Of a stretch of DNA of 36,769 nt, positions 23,771-31,747 are shown piece after piece. The first letter of the stretch is position 1; each line of letters starts with the position of its first letter. The DNA is from Streptomyces montanisoli. Its GTDB lineage: Bacteria; Actinomycetota; Actinomycetes; Streptomycetales; Streptomycetaceae. The translations under genes and the position numbers were made by a program. Where the stretch lies: the NCBI RefSeq assembly GCF_017813245.1, contig NZ_JAGIQL010000058.1, positions 1 to 36,769 on the forward strand, in the 5' to 3' direction. Below the pieces are notes generated by a model that saw nothing but the letters and a program-made list of their open reading frames with translations, had not been told where the DNA came from and did not search any database.

Positions 23771-23823
23771 GATGTGTGCCATACATCTATCGTGGCTCAT
23801 GCATATCGCATGTACGATGCATG
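23771..23823. promoter_or_regulatory. Candidate MarR operators
   Basis: 23771-23787 (GATGTGTGCCATACATC) is a palindrome with seven of eight pairs. Downstream, CATG recurs at 23798, 23809 and 23820, exactly 11 bases apart, in an AT-richer patch with overlapping TGCAT/ATGCA half-sites. Both lie in the MarR/MFS divergent gap. Confidence 0.5.
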
Positions 23824-23862
23824 TCGGCATCCCTGATCGACCTGACAACCGAGGAGTCCGGT

Positions 23863-25359
23863 ATGGACGCTCCCCAGCCATCGGCCCGCGCGGGCGGCGT
23901 CATCGCCACGCTGGCCTTCGCGGGCACCGCGGCGGCGCTTATGCAGACGCTGGTCACGCCGCTCATCGCGGAACTGCCGCGCCTGCTGCACACGTCCGCG
24001 TCGAACGCGGCCTGGGTCATCACCGTCACCCTGCTCGTCGGCGCCGTCTGCGTGCCGGTGTCCGGGCGCCTGGGCGACATGTTCGGCAAGCGCAGGATCA
24101 TCCTCGCGTGCTGCGTGCCGCTGCTGGTGGGCTCGGTGGTGTGCGCCCTCTCGTCCTCCGTCATACCGATGATCGTCGGGCGCGGCCTTCAGGGCATGGG
24201 CATGGGCATGGTGCCGCTCGGCATCGCGCTCCTGCGCGACACCGTCCCGGCCGAGCGGCTGAGCTCCTCCATCGCCCTCGTCAGCGCCTCCATGGGCATC
24301 GGCGGCGGGCTCGGCCTGCCGATCGCCGCGGCCGTCGCGCAGTACGCCAGCTGGCGCGTGCTGTTCTGGGGTGCCGCCGTGCTGGCCGTGGCGATCGCGG
24401 TGCTGGTCCACTTCCTCATCCCCGACGTGCCGACCGGGTCGGCCAAGGGCCAGCGCTTCGACGGTCTCGGCTCGATCGGCCTCGCCATCGGTCTTGTGTG
24501 CCTGCTCCTCGCGGTCTCCAAGGGCAGCGACTGGGGCTGGGGCTCGGGGACGACGCTCGGCCTGCTCGCCGCCGCCGTCGTCGTGCTGGTGGCCTGGGGC
24601 CTGTGGGAGCTGCGGACCCGCGACCCGCTGATCGACCTGCGCACCACCGCGCGTCCCCGGGTGCTGCTGACCAACATCGCGTCCGTCTTCGTCGGCTTCG
24701 GCATGTACGCGAGCATGCTCGTCATGCCGCAACTGCTGCAGCTGCCGTCGGCGACGGGGTACGGGCTGGGCCAGTCGCTGCTCGCCTCCGGCCTGTGGAT
24801 GGCGCCCGGCGGCCTCATGATGATGTTCGTCTCCCCGCTCGGCGGGAAGCTCACGGACGCCAAGGGCCCCAAGTTCACGCTGATCAGCGGCGTGCTGGTG
24901 ATCGCCGTCGGCTACGGACTCTCCCTGCCGCTGATGGGTTCCGCGTGGGGCCTGATGCTGGCCGCCATCGTCGCCAACAGCGGCGTCGGACTCGCGTACG
25001 GGGCGATGCCGGCGCTGATCATGAGCGCCGTCCCGCTGTCCGAGACGGCTGCCGCCAACGGCTTCAACTCGCTGATGCGCTCCCTCGGCACGTCGATCGG
25101 CTCGGCCGTGATCGGTGTGGTCCTCTCCCAGATGACCGTCTCGATGGGCGGCTTCAAGATCGCATCGGAGTCCGGCTTCCGCACGGCGCTGCTGGTCGGG
25201 TGCGGTGTGTCGCTGGTCGCTGCGCTGATCGCGGCCGCCATCCCGGCCGTCAGAGCGGCGACGGCGGGCGGCGGGAAGCCTGGCCGCGGGGGAGGGGACG
25301 GCGTGGCGTCCGCGCCGGGGGAGGTCCCCGCGCCGGGAGCGGCGGCGCTCGACGCCTGA
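23863..25359 (+). CDS. MFS drug exporter, 14-TM type
   Basis: A 498-residue multidrug exporter of the inner membrane. Motif A is GRLGDMFGKRR at 68-78. The motif-C-like stretch is SASMGIGGGLGLPIAAAV. Later segments (GYGLGQSLLASGLWMAPGGL, AANGFNSLMRSLGTSIGSAV) are typical of 14-helix actinobacterial exporters. The C-terminus is a Gly/Ala/Pro tail. GAGGAG precedes the ATG at 23863; an in-frame ATG at 23821 has no ribosome binding site and lies in the operator region. Divergent from MarR at 23693, probably its repressor. Confidence 0.92.
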   Translation: MDAPQPSARAGGVIATLAFAGTAAALMQTLVTPLIAELPRLLHTSASNAAWVITVTLLVGAVCVPVSGRLGDMFGKRRIILACCVPLLVGSVVCALSSSVIPMIVGRGLQGMGMGMVPLGIALLRDTVPAERLSSSIALVSASMGIGGGLGLPIAAAVAQYASWRVLFWGAAVLAVAIAVLVHFLIPDVPTGSAKGQRFDGLGSIGLAIGLVCLLLAVSKGSDWGWGSGTTLGLLAAAVVVLVAWGLWELRTRDPLIDLRTTARPRVLLTNIASVFVGFGMYASMLVMPQLLQLPSATGYGLGQSLLASGLWMAPGGLMMMFVSPLGGKLTDAKGPKFTLISGVLVIAVGYGLSLPLMGSAWGLMLAAIVANSGVGLAYGAMPALIMSAVPLSETAAANGFNSLMRSLGTSIGSAVIGVVLSQMTVSMGGFKIASESGFRTALLVGCGVSLVAALIAAAIPAVRAATAGGGKPGRGGGDGVASAPGEVPAPGAAALDA

Positions 25360-25361
25360 GC

Positions 25362-25395
25362 CCGGCAGGGGCCCGCCCCCGGCAGGGGCCCGCCC
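25362..25395 (+). repeat. 17-bp tandem duplication after MFS stop
   Basis: CCGGCAGGGGCCCGCCC occurs twice, exact and adjacent, immediately after the exporter stop codon. The GC-rich units can fold and may serve as a terminator. Confidence 0.85.
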
Positions 25396-25468
25396 CCGGC
25401 CTCGCCGGGACCGATGGGCGGGCCGCTCGCCTAGGCTTGCCACGACGGCGGGGCAGACCGCGACCCGT

Positions 25469-25508
25469 CGCGGGCCACTGCCTGCCACCGCGGGCCACTG
25501 CCTGCCGC
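25469..25508 (+). repeat. 20-bp tandem duplication upstream of LysR gene
   Basis: The unit CGCGGGCCACTGCCTGCCAC (25469-25488) is followed directly by a copy with one change (25489-25508). It ends 20 bases before the LysR start, in its leader or promoter. Confidence 0.85.
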
Positions 25509-25528
25509 CGCGGGAAGGGACGGAGCCG

Positions 25529-26437
25529 ATGAGCCTTCGCCAGTTCGAGTACGCCCTCGCCGTGGCCGAGGCCGGCTCGGTGACGGCGGCCGCCGAGTCG
25601 CTGCACGTCGCACAGCCGTCGGTGTCGCAGCAGATCCGCGGCCTCGAGCGGGAGCTCGGCGTGACGCTGTTCGCCCGCACGCCGGCCGGTCTCGTGCCCA
25701 CCGCCGTGGGACGCGCGTTCCTGCGGGACGCGGAGGTCGCGTTGCGGGCGGCCCGGCGGGCGAAGGCGACGGCGCGGGCCGGCGCCGCCGAGCTGGAGGG
25801 CGAGCTGGTGGTCGCCGTGCAGATGGGCCTCGGCACGCGGCAACTCCCGGGCGCGCTGACCGCGTTGCGCAGCCGGTTCCCGCGCCTCGAGATCACCGTC
25901 TTCGAGGAGGCGAACCCCGCCGAGCTCGAGCGGCTGGCGCGCCGTGGCGTGGTCGACGTCGCCCTGATGGCCGGGCCGTGCGGTGAAGAAGACCTGTACG
26001 AGGGTCATCACCTCGGCGACGAGGAGTTCGTCGCCGTGCTCGGCCCCGAGCGCGCCCAGCTCGCCGGCCGCCGGGTCGAACTGTGCGAAGTGGCCCGGGA
26101 GCCGTGGATCAGGTTCGACCACGACAGCGCGCTCGACGGCGTGCTGCGGGACGTGCTCCGCGCCAACGGCCTCGCCCCGGCCACCGTCGCCCGCGTCTCC
26201 CAGACGGCGACGGCGGTGCGCTGGGCCGCCCACGGCCTTGGCGTGACGCTCGTCCCTGCCTCCGCCGTGCCTCCAGGCTTCGAGCACCTCACGCGCCCAG
26301 TGCTCCCCGCTGTCTCCGTACCCGCCGTCGCCGCTATCCGACCGGGCGCGGGCCCGGCGGAAACGGCCCTTCTCGAATTCCTGCGCCAGGAAACCTGGCA
26401 CTACCGGGAAAGCGACCGGGAGAGCGACCGGCTCTGA
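25529..26437 (+). CDS. LysR-family transcriptional regulator
   Basis: A 302-residue LysR-type regulator. The N-terminal winged helix (residues 1-60) contains VTAAAESLHVAQPSVSQQIR and LERELGVTLFARTPAGLVPT. The periplasmic-binding-like effector domain follows from about 92. RQFEYALAVAEAGS and GGLxxT-like features are typical. AGGGACGGAG precedes the ATG. It is not divergent from any gene: it follows the MFS exporter and converges on an SDR, so its target is unclear. The C-terminus ends in a duplicated 12-base unit (26404-26427) encoding RESDRESDR. Confidence 0.93.
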   Translation: MSLRQFEYALAVAEAGSVTAAAESLHVAQPSVSQQIRGLERELGVTLFARTPAGLVPTAVGRAFLRDAEVALRAARRAKATARAGAAELEGELVVAVQMGLGTRQLPGALTALRSRFPRLEITVFEEANPAELERLARRGVVDVALMAGPCGEEDLYEGHHLGDEEFVAVLGPERAQLAGRRVELCEVAREPWIRFDHDSALDGVLRDVLRANGLAPATVARVSQTATAVRWAAHGLGVTLVPASAVPPGFEHLTRPVLPAVSVPAVAAIRPGAGPAETALLEFLRQETWHYRESDRESDRL

Positions 26438-26473
26438 ATTCTTTGTTCGGGCCTTTCCGTCCCTTCGGTGGTG

Positions 26474-27244
26474 TCAGGCCGCGGGGAATTCGCCGCCGTC
26501 GACGGCGAGGTTGCGTCCGGTCAGCCAGCTCGCACGGTCCGAGACGAGGAACAGCACCGCCTCCGCGATGTCCTCGGGCCGGCCGTCGCGTCCCAGGGGC
26601 GGGGCGGTGTTGTCCTGGCCGGGGCCCTCGCTCAGGCGCGCCCACTGCTCGCGCGTCGCCTCGCCGCCGGGCGTCGCGGTCCTGCCGGGGGAGACCGCGT
26701 TGACCCGGACCCCGAACGAGGCCAGCTCCAGGGCCAGTCCGCGGCTGTAGTTCTCCAGCGCCGCCTTTGCCGCCGTGTAGTGCAGGAACGGCGGCGCCGA
26801 GGTGGGGACGGCGGCCGACGAGACGTGCACGACCGCGCCCGAGCGCCGTTCGCGCATGCCCGGGGTCAGCAGCGAGTCCAGCCGCACCGACGCAAGGAAG
26901 TTCAGGTCCAGTTGGTCCTGCCACTCCTCGTCGGGGATGGCCCCGGCACTCGGGAACGGCAGCGCCCCGCCCGCGTTGTCGACCAGGATGTCCACCCCGC
27001 CGAGCGTTTCCCGCGCGGCCGCCGCGAGCGCCTCGGCGCCGGCCCGCGTCCGTACGTCGGCCTCCACGAAGGCGGCACCCTCGGGAACCGTGCTCGCCTT
27101 CGACCTGGCGGTCGTGAGCACCTCGGCGCCCGCGTCCAGAAGCCGGCGCACAATGGCCGCGCCGATTCCGCGTGAACCGCCCGTGACCAGAGCCCGCTTT
27201 CCCGCGAGTTCCCGCATTTCCGTTTCATTCTTCAATTCGGTCAT
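26474..27244 (-). CDS. Short-chain dehydrogenase/reductase
   Basis: A 256-residue classical SDR: cofactor motif TGGSRGIG at 20-27, DNAGG in place of NNAG, VHVSSAAV with the catalytic Ser, and the active site HYTAAK. DVRTRAG and the C-terminal LTGRNLAVDGGEF are usual. The ATG at 27244 lacks a strong ribosome binding site; Met 10 (MRELAGKR, preceded by AACGGAA) is a possible alternative. Its divergent neighbour is the remnant of an MmyB-type regulator that would normally control such an SDR, so its regulation may be lost. Confidence 0.92.
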   Translation of the reverse strand: MTELKNETEMRELAGKRALVTGGSRGIGAAIVRRLLDAGAEVLTTARSKASTVPEGAAFVEADVRTRAGAEALAAAARETLGGVDILVDNAGGALPFPSAGAIPDEEWQDQLDLNFLASVRLDSLLTPGMRERRSGAVVHVSSAAVPTSAPPFLHYTAAKAALENYSRGLALELASFGVRVNAVSPGRTATPGGEATREQWARLSEGPGQDNTAPPLGRDGRPEDIAEAVLFLVSDRASWLTGRNLAVDGGEFPAA

Positions 27245-27398
27245 GCCGTTGACCGTAGGCCGGGTGAAGAATGAGAGGCAAAGACGAAAAGTGAGCAGAC
27301 GGCATAGGGATTTCCTATGGCTGCCGCATCTCCTGCTCCCACCAGCCGCGCGTGTCGACGTCCGCCGCGTCCGCCAGCGCCTCCAGTTCCGCGATCTC

Positions 27399-27746
27399 CC
27401 CGTCGGCGCCGCCACCGCCGCCCTGCTGCGCGCCGAGGCCGGGCGCGAGCCCCGCGACCGGGCGCTGCGCGAACTCGTCGGCGAGCTGTCCACCCTCAGC
27501 CCGGAGTTCCGCGGCCACTGGGCCGCGCACGACGTCCTGACGCGCCACGACGGCATCAAACGGCTCCAGCACCCCGGCGCCGGGCACCTGGAACTGACCT
27601 TCCAGTCACTCGACCTGCCCTTGCCGGGCCGGACGGTGCACGACCTGATCATCTACACCGCCGAGCCCGGCACCGCGTCCGAGGAGCGGCTGGGGCTCCT
27701 CGCCGTCGAGGCGGCCACGCGGCAAACGGACCCGCGGCGTGCGTAA
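27399..27746 (+). pseudogene. C-terminal remnant of an XRE regulator with MmyB-like ligand-binding domain
   Basis: The last 115 or so codons to TAA at 27744-27746 read like the C-terminal half of MmyB-type regulators: ALLRAEAGREPRDRALRELV, LSTLSPEFRGHWAAHDVLTR, HPGAGHLELTFQSLDLP and IIYTAEPGTASEERLGLL. The N-terminal helix-turn-helix (about 60 residues) and the first part of the ligand domain are absent. The 150 bases between the SDR start and this segment cannot encode them, and no start with a ribosome binding site is present. In Streptomyces such regulators are often divergent from an SDR, as here. I call it a 5'-deleted pseudogene. Confidence 0.65.
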
Positions 27747-27795
27747 GAGTACGTTTGCGTTTCGATAAGCGACGTTCTACGCTCTCAAGAGTACG
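27745..27795 (+). promoter_or_regulatory. Promoter flanked by direct repeats, before TetR
   Basis: TTGCGT (27755-27760) and TACGCT (27778-27783) are spaced by 17 bases. AAGAGTACG occurs at 27745-27753, just before the -35, and again at 27787-27795, just after the -10, 42 bases apart. The repeats are good candidates for regulator half-sites. Confidence 0.5.
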
Positions 27796-27864
27796 AAGCA
27801 GTTTCGCTGGATCGCGGGATCAGGCGATCTCGTGACCGGATCCGGACGGACGGGCGGGGTGACG

Positions 27865-28521
27865 ATGCGGATGGCCAGGACGACCGGGGTGCCGCCCATG
27901 GACGCCCCCCAGGACGAGAAGACAGGTGCCGCGGAACGCGGGCCCTGCGTCCGCCCGAGGCGCAGCCGGCTCTCCGCCGAGCGCGAGGCCGAGATCTACG
28001 GTGCCGTGCTGGCGCTGCTGTGCGAGGTGGGGTACGAGGCGCTCACGATGGACGCGGTCGCGGCCAGGACGCGCGCCAGCAAGGCCACCCTCTACCGCAA
28101 GTGGCAGGGCAAGCCCCGCCTGGTGGCGGCCGCGATCCGGCACAACAGGCCCTTCGACTTCGAGGGGCTCGACACCGGTTCCCTGGCCGGTGACCTGTAC
28201 GAACTGACCACCCGCATCGGGCAGGCCAAGAAGGACACGGACCTGGTCCGTGCCGTCGTGCCCGCGGTGAGCAAGGACACGGGCCTCGCGGAGGCCTTCC
28301 GTGACCTCATGCAGCAGGACCGCTCGGCGATCGACGCGCTCTTCGAGCGCGCCGTACGGCGCGGCGAGGCCGCCGCCGACTGCCCCGCGCGCCCCTACCT
28401 GCCGCACCTCCTGCTGGGTTCCGTGATCGCCCGGTCCCTCATCGACCTGACGGAACCGGACGCCGCCTTCCTCAAGCAGTACGTGGACGCCGTGATCCTT
28501 CCCGCGCTGAGACAGCGCTGA
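27865..28521 (+). CDS. TetR-family repressor, likely regulator of the downstream MFS fusion exporter
   Basis: A TetR-type regulator of about 218 residues. A Pro/Arg-rich lead is followed by SAEREAEIYGAVLALLCEVG and the helix-turn-helix MDAVAARTRASKATLYRKWQ. The C-terminal part (AVVPAVSKDTGLAEAFRDLM, LPHLLLGSVIARSLIDLTEP) is the TetR_C_33-like ligand domain usual beside DHA2 exporters. Possible starts are GTG 27832, ATG 27865 (GGCGGGGTG upstream, chosen) and ATG 27898. A strong hairpin follows the stop, so the exporter at 28773 is probably transcribed separately. Confidence 0.88.
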   Translation: MRMARTTGVPPMDAPQDEKTGAAERGPCVRPRRSRLSAEREAEIYGAVLALLCEVGYEALTMDAVAARTRASKATLYRKWQGKPRLVAAAIRHNRPFDFEGLDTGSLAGDLYELTTRIGQAKKDTDLVRAVVPAVSKDTGLAEAFRDLMQQDRSAIDALFERAVRRGEAAADCPARPYLPHLLLGSVIARSLIDLTEPDAAFLKQYVDAVILPALRQR

Positions 28522-28547
28522 TCAGTGCCGATACGGCGCTGATCGGC
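28517..28547 (+). terminator. 14-pair stem-loop after TetR gene
   Basis: GCTGATCAGTGCCG (28517-28530) pairs with CGGCGCTGATCGGC (28534-28547) around ATA, with two G-T wobbles. It overlaps the TetR stop codon. Confidence 0.65.
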
Positions 28548-28593
28548 CGGTCGGCCACCACCGCAGAACACCAACGCACAACACCAGGCCACA

Positions 28594-28617
28594 ACACCAC
28601 ACCACACCACACCACAC
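28594..28617 (+). repeat. ACACC pentanucleotide repeat
   Basis: ACACC is repeated four times plus a partial fifth, in an A/C-only stretch that begins near 28568. It lies in the 251-base gap between the TetR and MFS genes. Confidence 0.9.
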
Positions 28618-28686
28618 ACCGCCGGTTCGGCGCTGAGCCGGCGGGCACACGGAGCCGTCACACCGTCCGTCCCACCGTCTGTCCCA

Positions 28687-28701
28687 CGTGCCAACGGCAC
28701 G
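28687..28701. promoter_or_regulatory. Palindrome upstream of MFS fusion exporter
   Basis: CGTGCC-AAC-GGCACG has perfect six-base arms and lies 72 bases before the GTG start of the exporter. It is a candidate operator for the neighbouring TetR. Confidence 0.4.
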
Positions 28702-28772
28702 CGTGAGGTACGCCCACGAACGCCCGGACGACGCGCTTCCGTTCGCACCATCCGAAACACCTGGAGGACCCG

Positions 28773-31517
28773 GTGTCTACCCCTTCCGTCGGCGTACGTG
28801 CCGACACCGCCGCCCCAGCGGGGCCCGGCGGCGCCACCGTCGGCGAGGCGCCGCAGCACTCGGCCCGCCGCTGGTGGGCGCTGGCCGTCATCGGTCTCGC
28901 GCAGCTCATGGTGGTGCTCGACGCGACCATCGTGAACATCGCCCTGCCGTCCGCCCAGCACGACCTGGGCTTCGACAACAACGGCCGCCAGTGGGTCATC
29001 ACGGCGTACTCGCTCGCGTTCGGCAGCCTGCTGCTGCTCGGCGGGCGGCTGGCCGACCTCGTCGGCCGCAAACGCATGTTCATCATCGGCCTGATCGGCT
29101 TCGCCGGCGCGTCCGCCCTGGGCGGCGCGGCCGACGGGTTCACCATGCTGGTCGTCGCGCGAGCGCTCCAGGGCATGTTCGGCGCCGTACTCGCGCCGTC
29201 CGCGCTGTCGCTGCTGACCACGACGTTCACCGACCCGAAGGAGCGGTCGAGGGCGTTCGGTGTGTTCGGTGCGATCGCCGGTTCCGGCGGCGCCATAGGC
29301 CTGCTGCTCGGCGGCGTGCTCACCGAGCACCTCGACTGGCGCTGGACCCTCTACGTCAACGACGCCATCGCCGTCTTCGCCGTGCTCGGCGCCGTCTTCT
29401 TCATCCACGGCGCGCGCCCCGCCAACAGGCCCAAGCTCGACCTGCTCGGCACGCTGCTCGTGGCCGCCGGCCTCTTCGGCGTCGTGTTCGGCTTCGCCAA
29501 CGCGGAGACGCACGACTGGAGCGAGTGGATGGTCTGGGCGTTCCTCGCCGCCGGCGGTGTGCTGCTCGTGCTGTTCACCCTGTGGGAGACCCGCGCCAAG
29601 CACCCGCTGCTCCCGCTGCGCGTGCTCGCCGACCGCAACCGCGCCAGCTCGTACGCGAGTGTGTTCATCTCCGGTGCGGGCATGTTCGGTGTCTTCCTGT
29701 TCCTGACGTACTACCTGGAACAGACGCTGAAGTACTCGCCGATCCAGACCGGCGTGGCCTTCCTGCCCATGATCGGCGTGCTGATGGTCATGGCGCAGAT
29801 CTCGACCAACCTGCTGATCCCGCGGATCGGCCCGAAGCCGGTCGTCCCGGTCGGCATGGGCGTGGCAGCCGCGGGCCTGGTCTGGCTGACCCACCTCGAC
29901 CTCAACAGCACCTACGCGGCGCACGTGCTGCCCGGGCTGCTGCTGGTCGGCTTCGGCATCGGCCTGGTGATGCCGCCCGCGATGAGCCTGGCGACCCTCG
30001 GCGTCGCACCGCGCGACCAGGGCGTGGCGTCGGCGACCGTGAACACCATGCAGCAGATCGGCGGTTCCATCGGCACCGCCCTGTTCAACACGATCGCCGC
30101 CACCGCGGCCGCCAACTACGCGAAGGACCACATCGGCGACCAGGACGTGCGTGTCCAGTCGGCGCTGCACAGCTACTCGAGCGCCTACTGGTGGGCGGCC
30201 GCGTTCTTCGCGGCGGGCCTGATCGTCTCGGCGATCTTCTACCGCAAGGGACGTCCGGCAGCCTTCGCCCAGTCCGAGAAGGCCACGTCCGAGAAGGCCA
30301 CGTCCGAGCCGCCGGACGACGAGGCGCCGGCCGCAGGGCCGTCGGCCCAGGAGACCGGCGAACCGGCGGGGGAGCGGACCCTCGCGTCCGTCGCGGCCGT
30401 CGAGTCCGCGGCGTCCGCGGCGTCCGCCGCGTCCGCCGGGCAGCCCGCGTACCACCCGGCCCACCACGCCAAGGGCACCCCGACGGCCGCCGAGGCACCC
30501 GGCGTGCTCGGCCACGTCCTGGACGCGGCGGGCCGCCCGGTGTCCTACGCGTCCGTCACGCTGATCGACTCGGCGGGCCGCCAGCTCGCCCGTACCGGCG
30601 CGGGCACGGACGGCGCGTACGTCCTGGCCGATCCGGGGCCCGGCACGTACGTCGTCATCGCCTCGGCGTCCGGCAGGCAGCCGCACGCGGTCACCATCAG
30701 CCACCACGGCACGCCGGTCACCACCGACCTGCTGCTGCGCGGCGCGGGCGGCCTGACGGGGACGGTGCGCTCCGCGGGCGGCACGGCGGTGCCGGGCGCG
30801 CTGGTGGTGGCGGCCGACGAGCGGGGCGACGTCGTCGCCACGGCCACAGCGGACGACTCCGGCGCCTACGCACTGCCCGAGCTGACGCCCGGCGCCTACA
30901 CCCTCGCGGTCAGCGCCGCGGGCCACCAGCCGGGCGCACTGCCCGTCGAGCTCGGCGACGGCAGCCACGCACTGCAGGACATCGAACTGCGGCCCGCCGC
31001 GCACATCCGCGGCATGGTGCGCAACGCGGACGGCGCGCCCCTGCCGGACACGCGGCTGACGCTGATCGACACCGCGGGCAACGTCCTGGCGCACCGCGTC
31101 ACGGACGAGGACGGCGCGTACGCGTTCGCGGACCTGCCGACCGGTGGCTACACGGTGGTGGCCAACAGCTACCCGCCGAACGCGACGACGTTCACCCTGC
31201 CCAGCGGCATGCGCCGCACGCAGGTGGACATCGAGCTCAGCCACGAGCCGGCACCGGGCGACGGCTACGCGCCGGCGCCCGTGGCGGAGGCCGAGGCCGA
31301 GCCCGCGTCTGGGCCCGCGCCCGCGTTCGCGCCCGCGCCCGCCCCGACGCCGACGGACGGCAACGGAGACGGATCCGCGTCGGCGAATGGGTACAGGCCC
31401 GCGCCGTCGTGGGCGAACGGCAACGGCAACGGCTACGTGGACGAGGTGGACGGCTACGGGCCCGAGGACCGGCGCCCGTCCGCCGCCGACGAGTTCCAGG
31501 ACCGCCCGGCACGCTGA
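28773..31517 (+). CDS. DHA2 MFS exporter fused to three carboxypeptidase-regulatory-like domains
   Basis: A 914-residue protein, nearly twice the normal exporter length. Residues about 33-495 are a 14-helix DHA2 exporter: VVLDATIVNIALPS (about 47-60), motif A GRLADLVGRKR at 91-101, and GAIAGSGGAIGLLLGGVL. After a slippage-prone Ala/Ser/Lys linker (500-575) come three CarboxypepD_reg-like beta-sandwich repeats starting near 577 (GVLGHVLDAAGRPVSYASVT), 660 (GLTGTVRSAGGTAVPGALVV) and 744 (HIRGMVRNADGAPLPDTRLT). Each has the GxYxxxxLxxGxY pattern, as in GAYALPELTPGAYTLAV. A Pro/Ala/Asn/Gly-rich tail follows from about 815. In a 14-helix exporter both termini should be cytoplasmic, an odd place for such domains. 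GGAGGAC precedes the GTG. The TetR at 27865 probably controls it. Confidence 0.92.
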   Translation: MSTPSVGVRADTAAPAGPGGATVGEAPQHSARRWWALAVIGLAQLMVVLDATIVNIALPSAQHDLGFDNNGRQWVITAYSLAFGSLLLLGGRLADLVGRKRMFIIGLIGFAGASALGGAADGFTMLVVARALQGMFGAVLAPSALSLLTTTFTDPKERSRAFGVFGAIAGSGGAIGLLLGGVLTEHLDWRWTLYVNDAIAVFAVLGAVFFIHGARPANRPKLDLLGTLLVAAGLFGVVFGFANAETHDWSEWMVWAFLAAGGVLLVLFTLWETRAKHPLLPLRVLADRNRASSYASVFISGAGMFGVFLFLTYYLEQTLKYSPIQTGVAFLPMIGVLMVMAQISTNLLIPRIGPKPVVPVGMGVAAAGLVWLTHLDLNSTYAAHVLPGLLLVGFGIGLVMPPAMSLATLGVAPRDQGVASATVNTMQQIGGSIGTALFNTIAATAAANYAKDHIGDQDVRVQSALHSYSSAYWWAAAFFAAGLIVSAIFYRKGRPAAFAQSEKATSEKATSEPPDDEAPAAGPSAQETGEPAGERTLASVAAVESAASAASAASAGQPAYHPAHHAKGTPTAAEAPGVLGHVLDAAGRPVSYASVTLIDSAGRQLARTGAGTDGAYVLADPGPGTYVVIASASGRQPHAVTISHHGTPVTTDLLLRGAGGLTGTVRSAGGTAVPGALVVAADERGDVVATATADDSGAYALPELTPGAYTLAVSAAGHQPGALPVELGDGSHALQDIELRPAAHIRGMVRNADGAPLPDTRLTLIDTAGNVLAHRVTDEDGAYAFADLPTGGYTVVANSYPPNATTFTLPSGMRRTQVDIELSHEPAPGDGYAPAPVAEAEAEPASGPAPAFAPAPAPTPTDGNGDGSASANGYRPAPSWANGNGNGYVDEVDGYGPEDRRPSAADEFQDRPAR
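30273..30308 (+). repeat. 15-bp tandem array in MFS linker
   Basis: TCCGAGAAGGCCACG occurs twice exactly plus six bases of a third copy, encoding SEKATSEKATSE between the exporter and the first beta-sandwich domain. Confidence 0.9.
30405..30440 (+). repeat. 9-bp tandem array in MFS linker
   Basis: TCCGCGGCG occurs twice exactly, followed by two degenerate copies, encoding SAASAASAASAG. Confidence 0.85.
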
Positions 31518-31578
31518 GGCCGCCCTGGGCAGTCGCCCCGGGCAGCCGCCCGCGCCCGCGTTCGCGTCCGCCCACGAA

Positions 31579-31612
31579 CCGCGCCCGGACACCACTCGGT
31601 GTCCGGGCGCGG
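31579..31612 (+). terminator. 15-pair perfect stem-loop after MFS fusion gene
   Basis: CCGCGCCCGGACACC (31579-31593) pairs perfectly with GGTGTCCGGGCGCGG (31598-31612) around ACTC, 62 bases after the exporter stop. It is the strongest hairpin I found in the window. Confidence 0.85.
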
Positions 31613-31747
31613 ATGCGTCTGTGCCCCGGTGGCGGATTCGCCGCGGACCGGGCGGCGTCCGCTCCGCCGTCCGGCGGGACGGTGGCGGGTGATCTACGAT
31701 TCCCTTTGGGCCGCAAGCGCCGGAAGGCGAGATCGCGGGAGGTCGGT

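Noticed and set aside
28594..28617. ACACC repeat considered as a CRISPR-like or iteron array
   Set aside because: Units are five bases without spacers and there is no replication or cas gene nearby; it is a simple sequence repeat.
28395..31595. A 1066-codon minus-strand open frame
   Set aside because: It is the antisense of the MFS fusion gene, with no domain and shadow-like composition.
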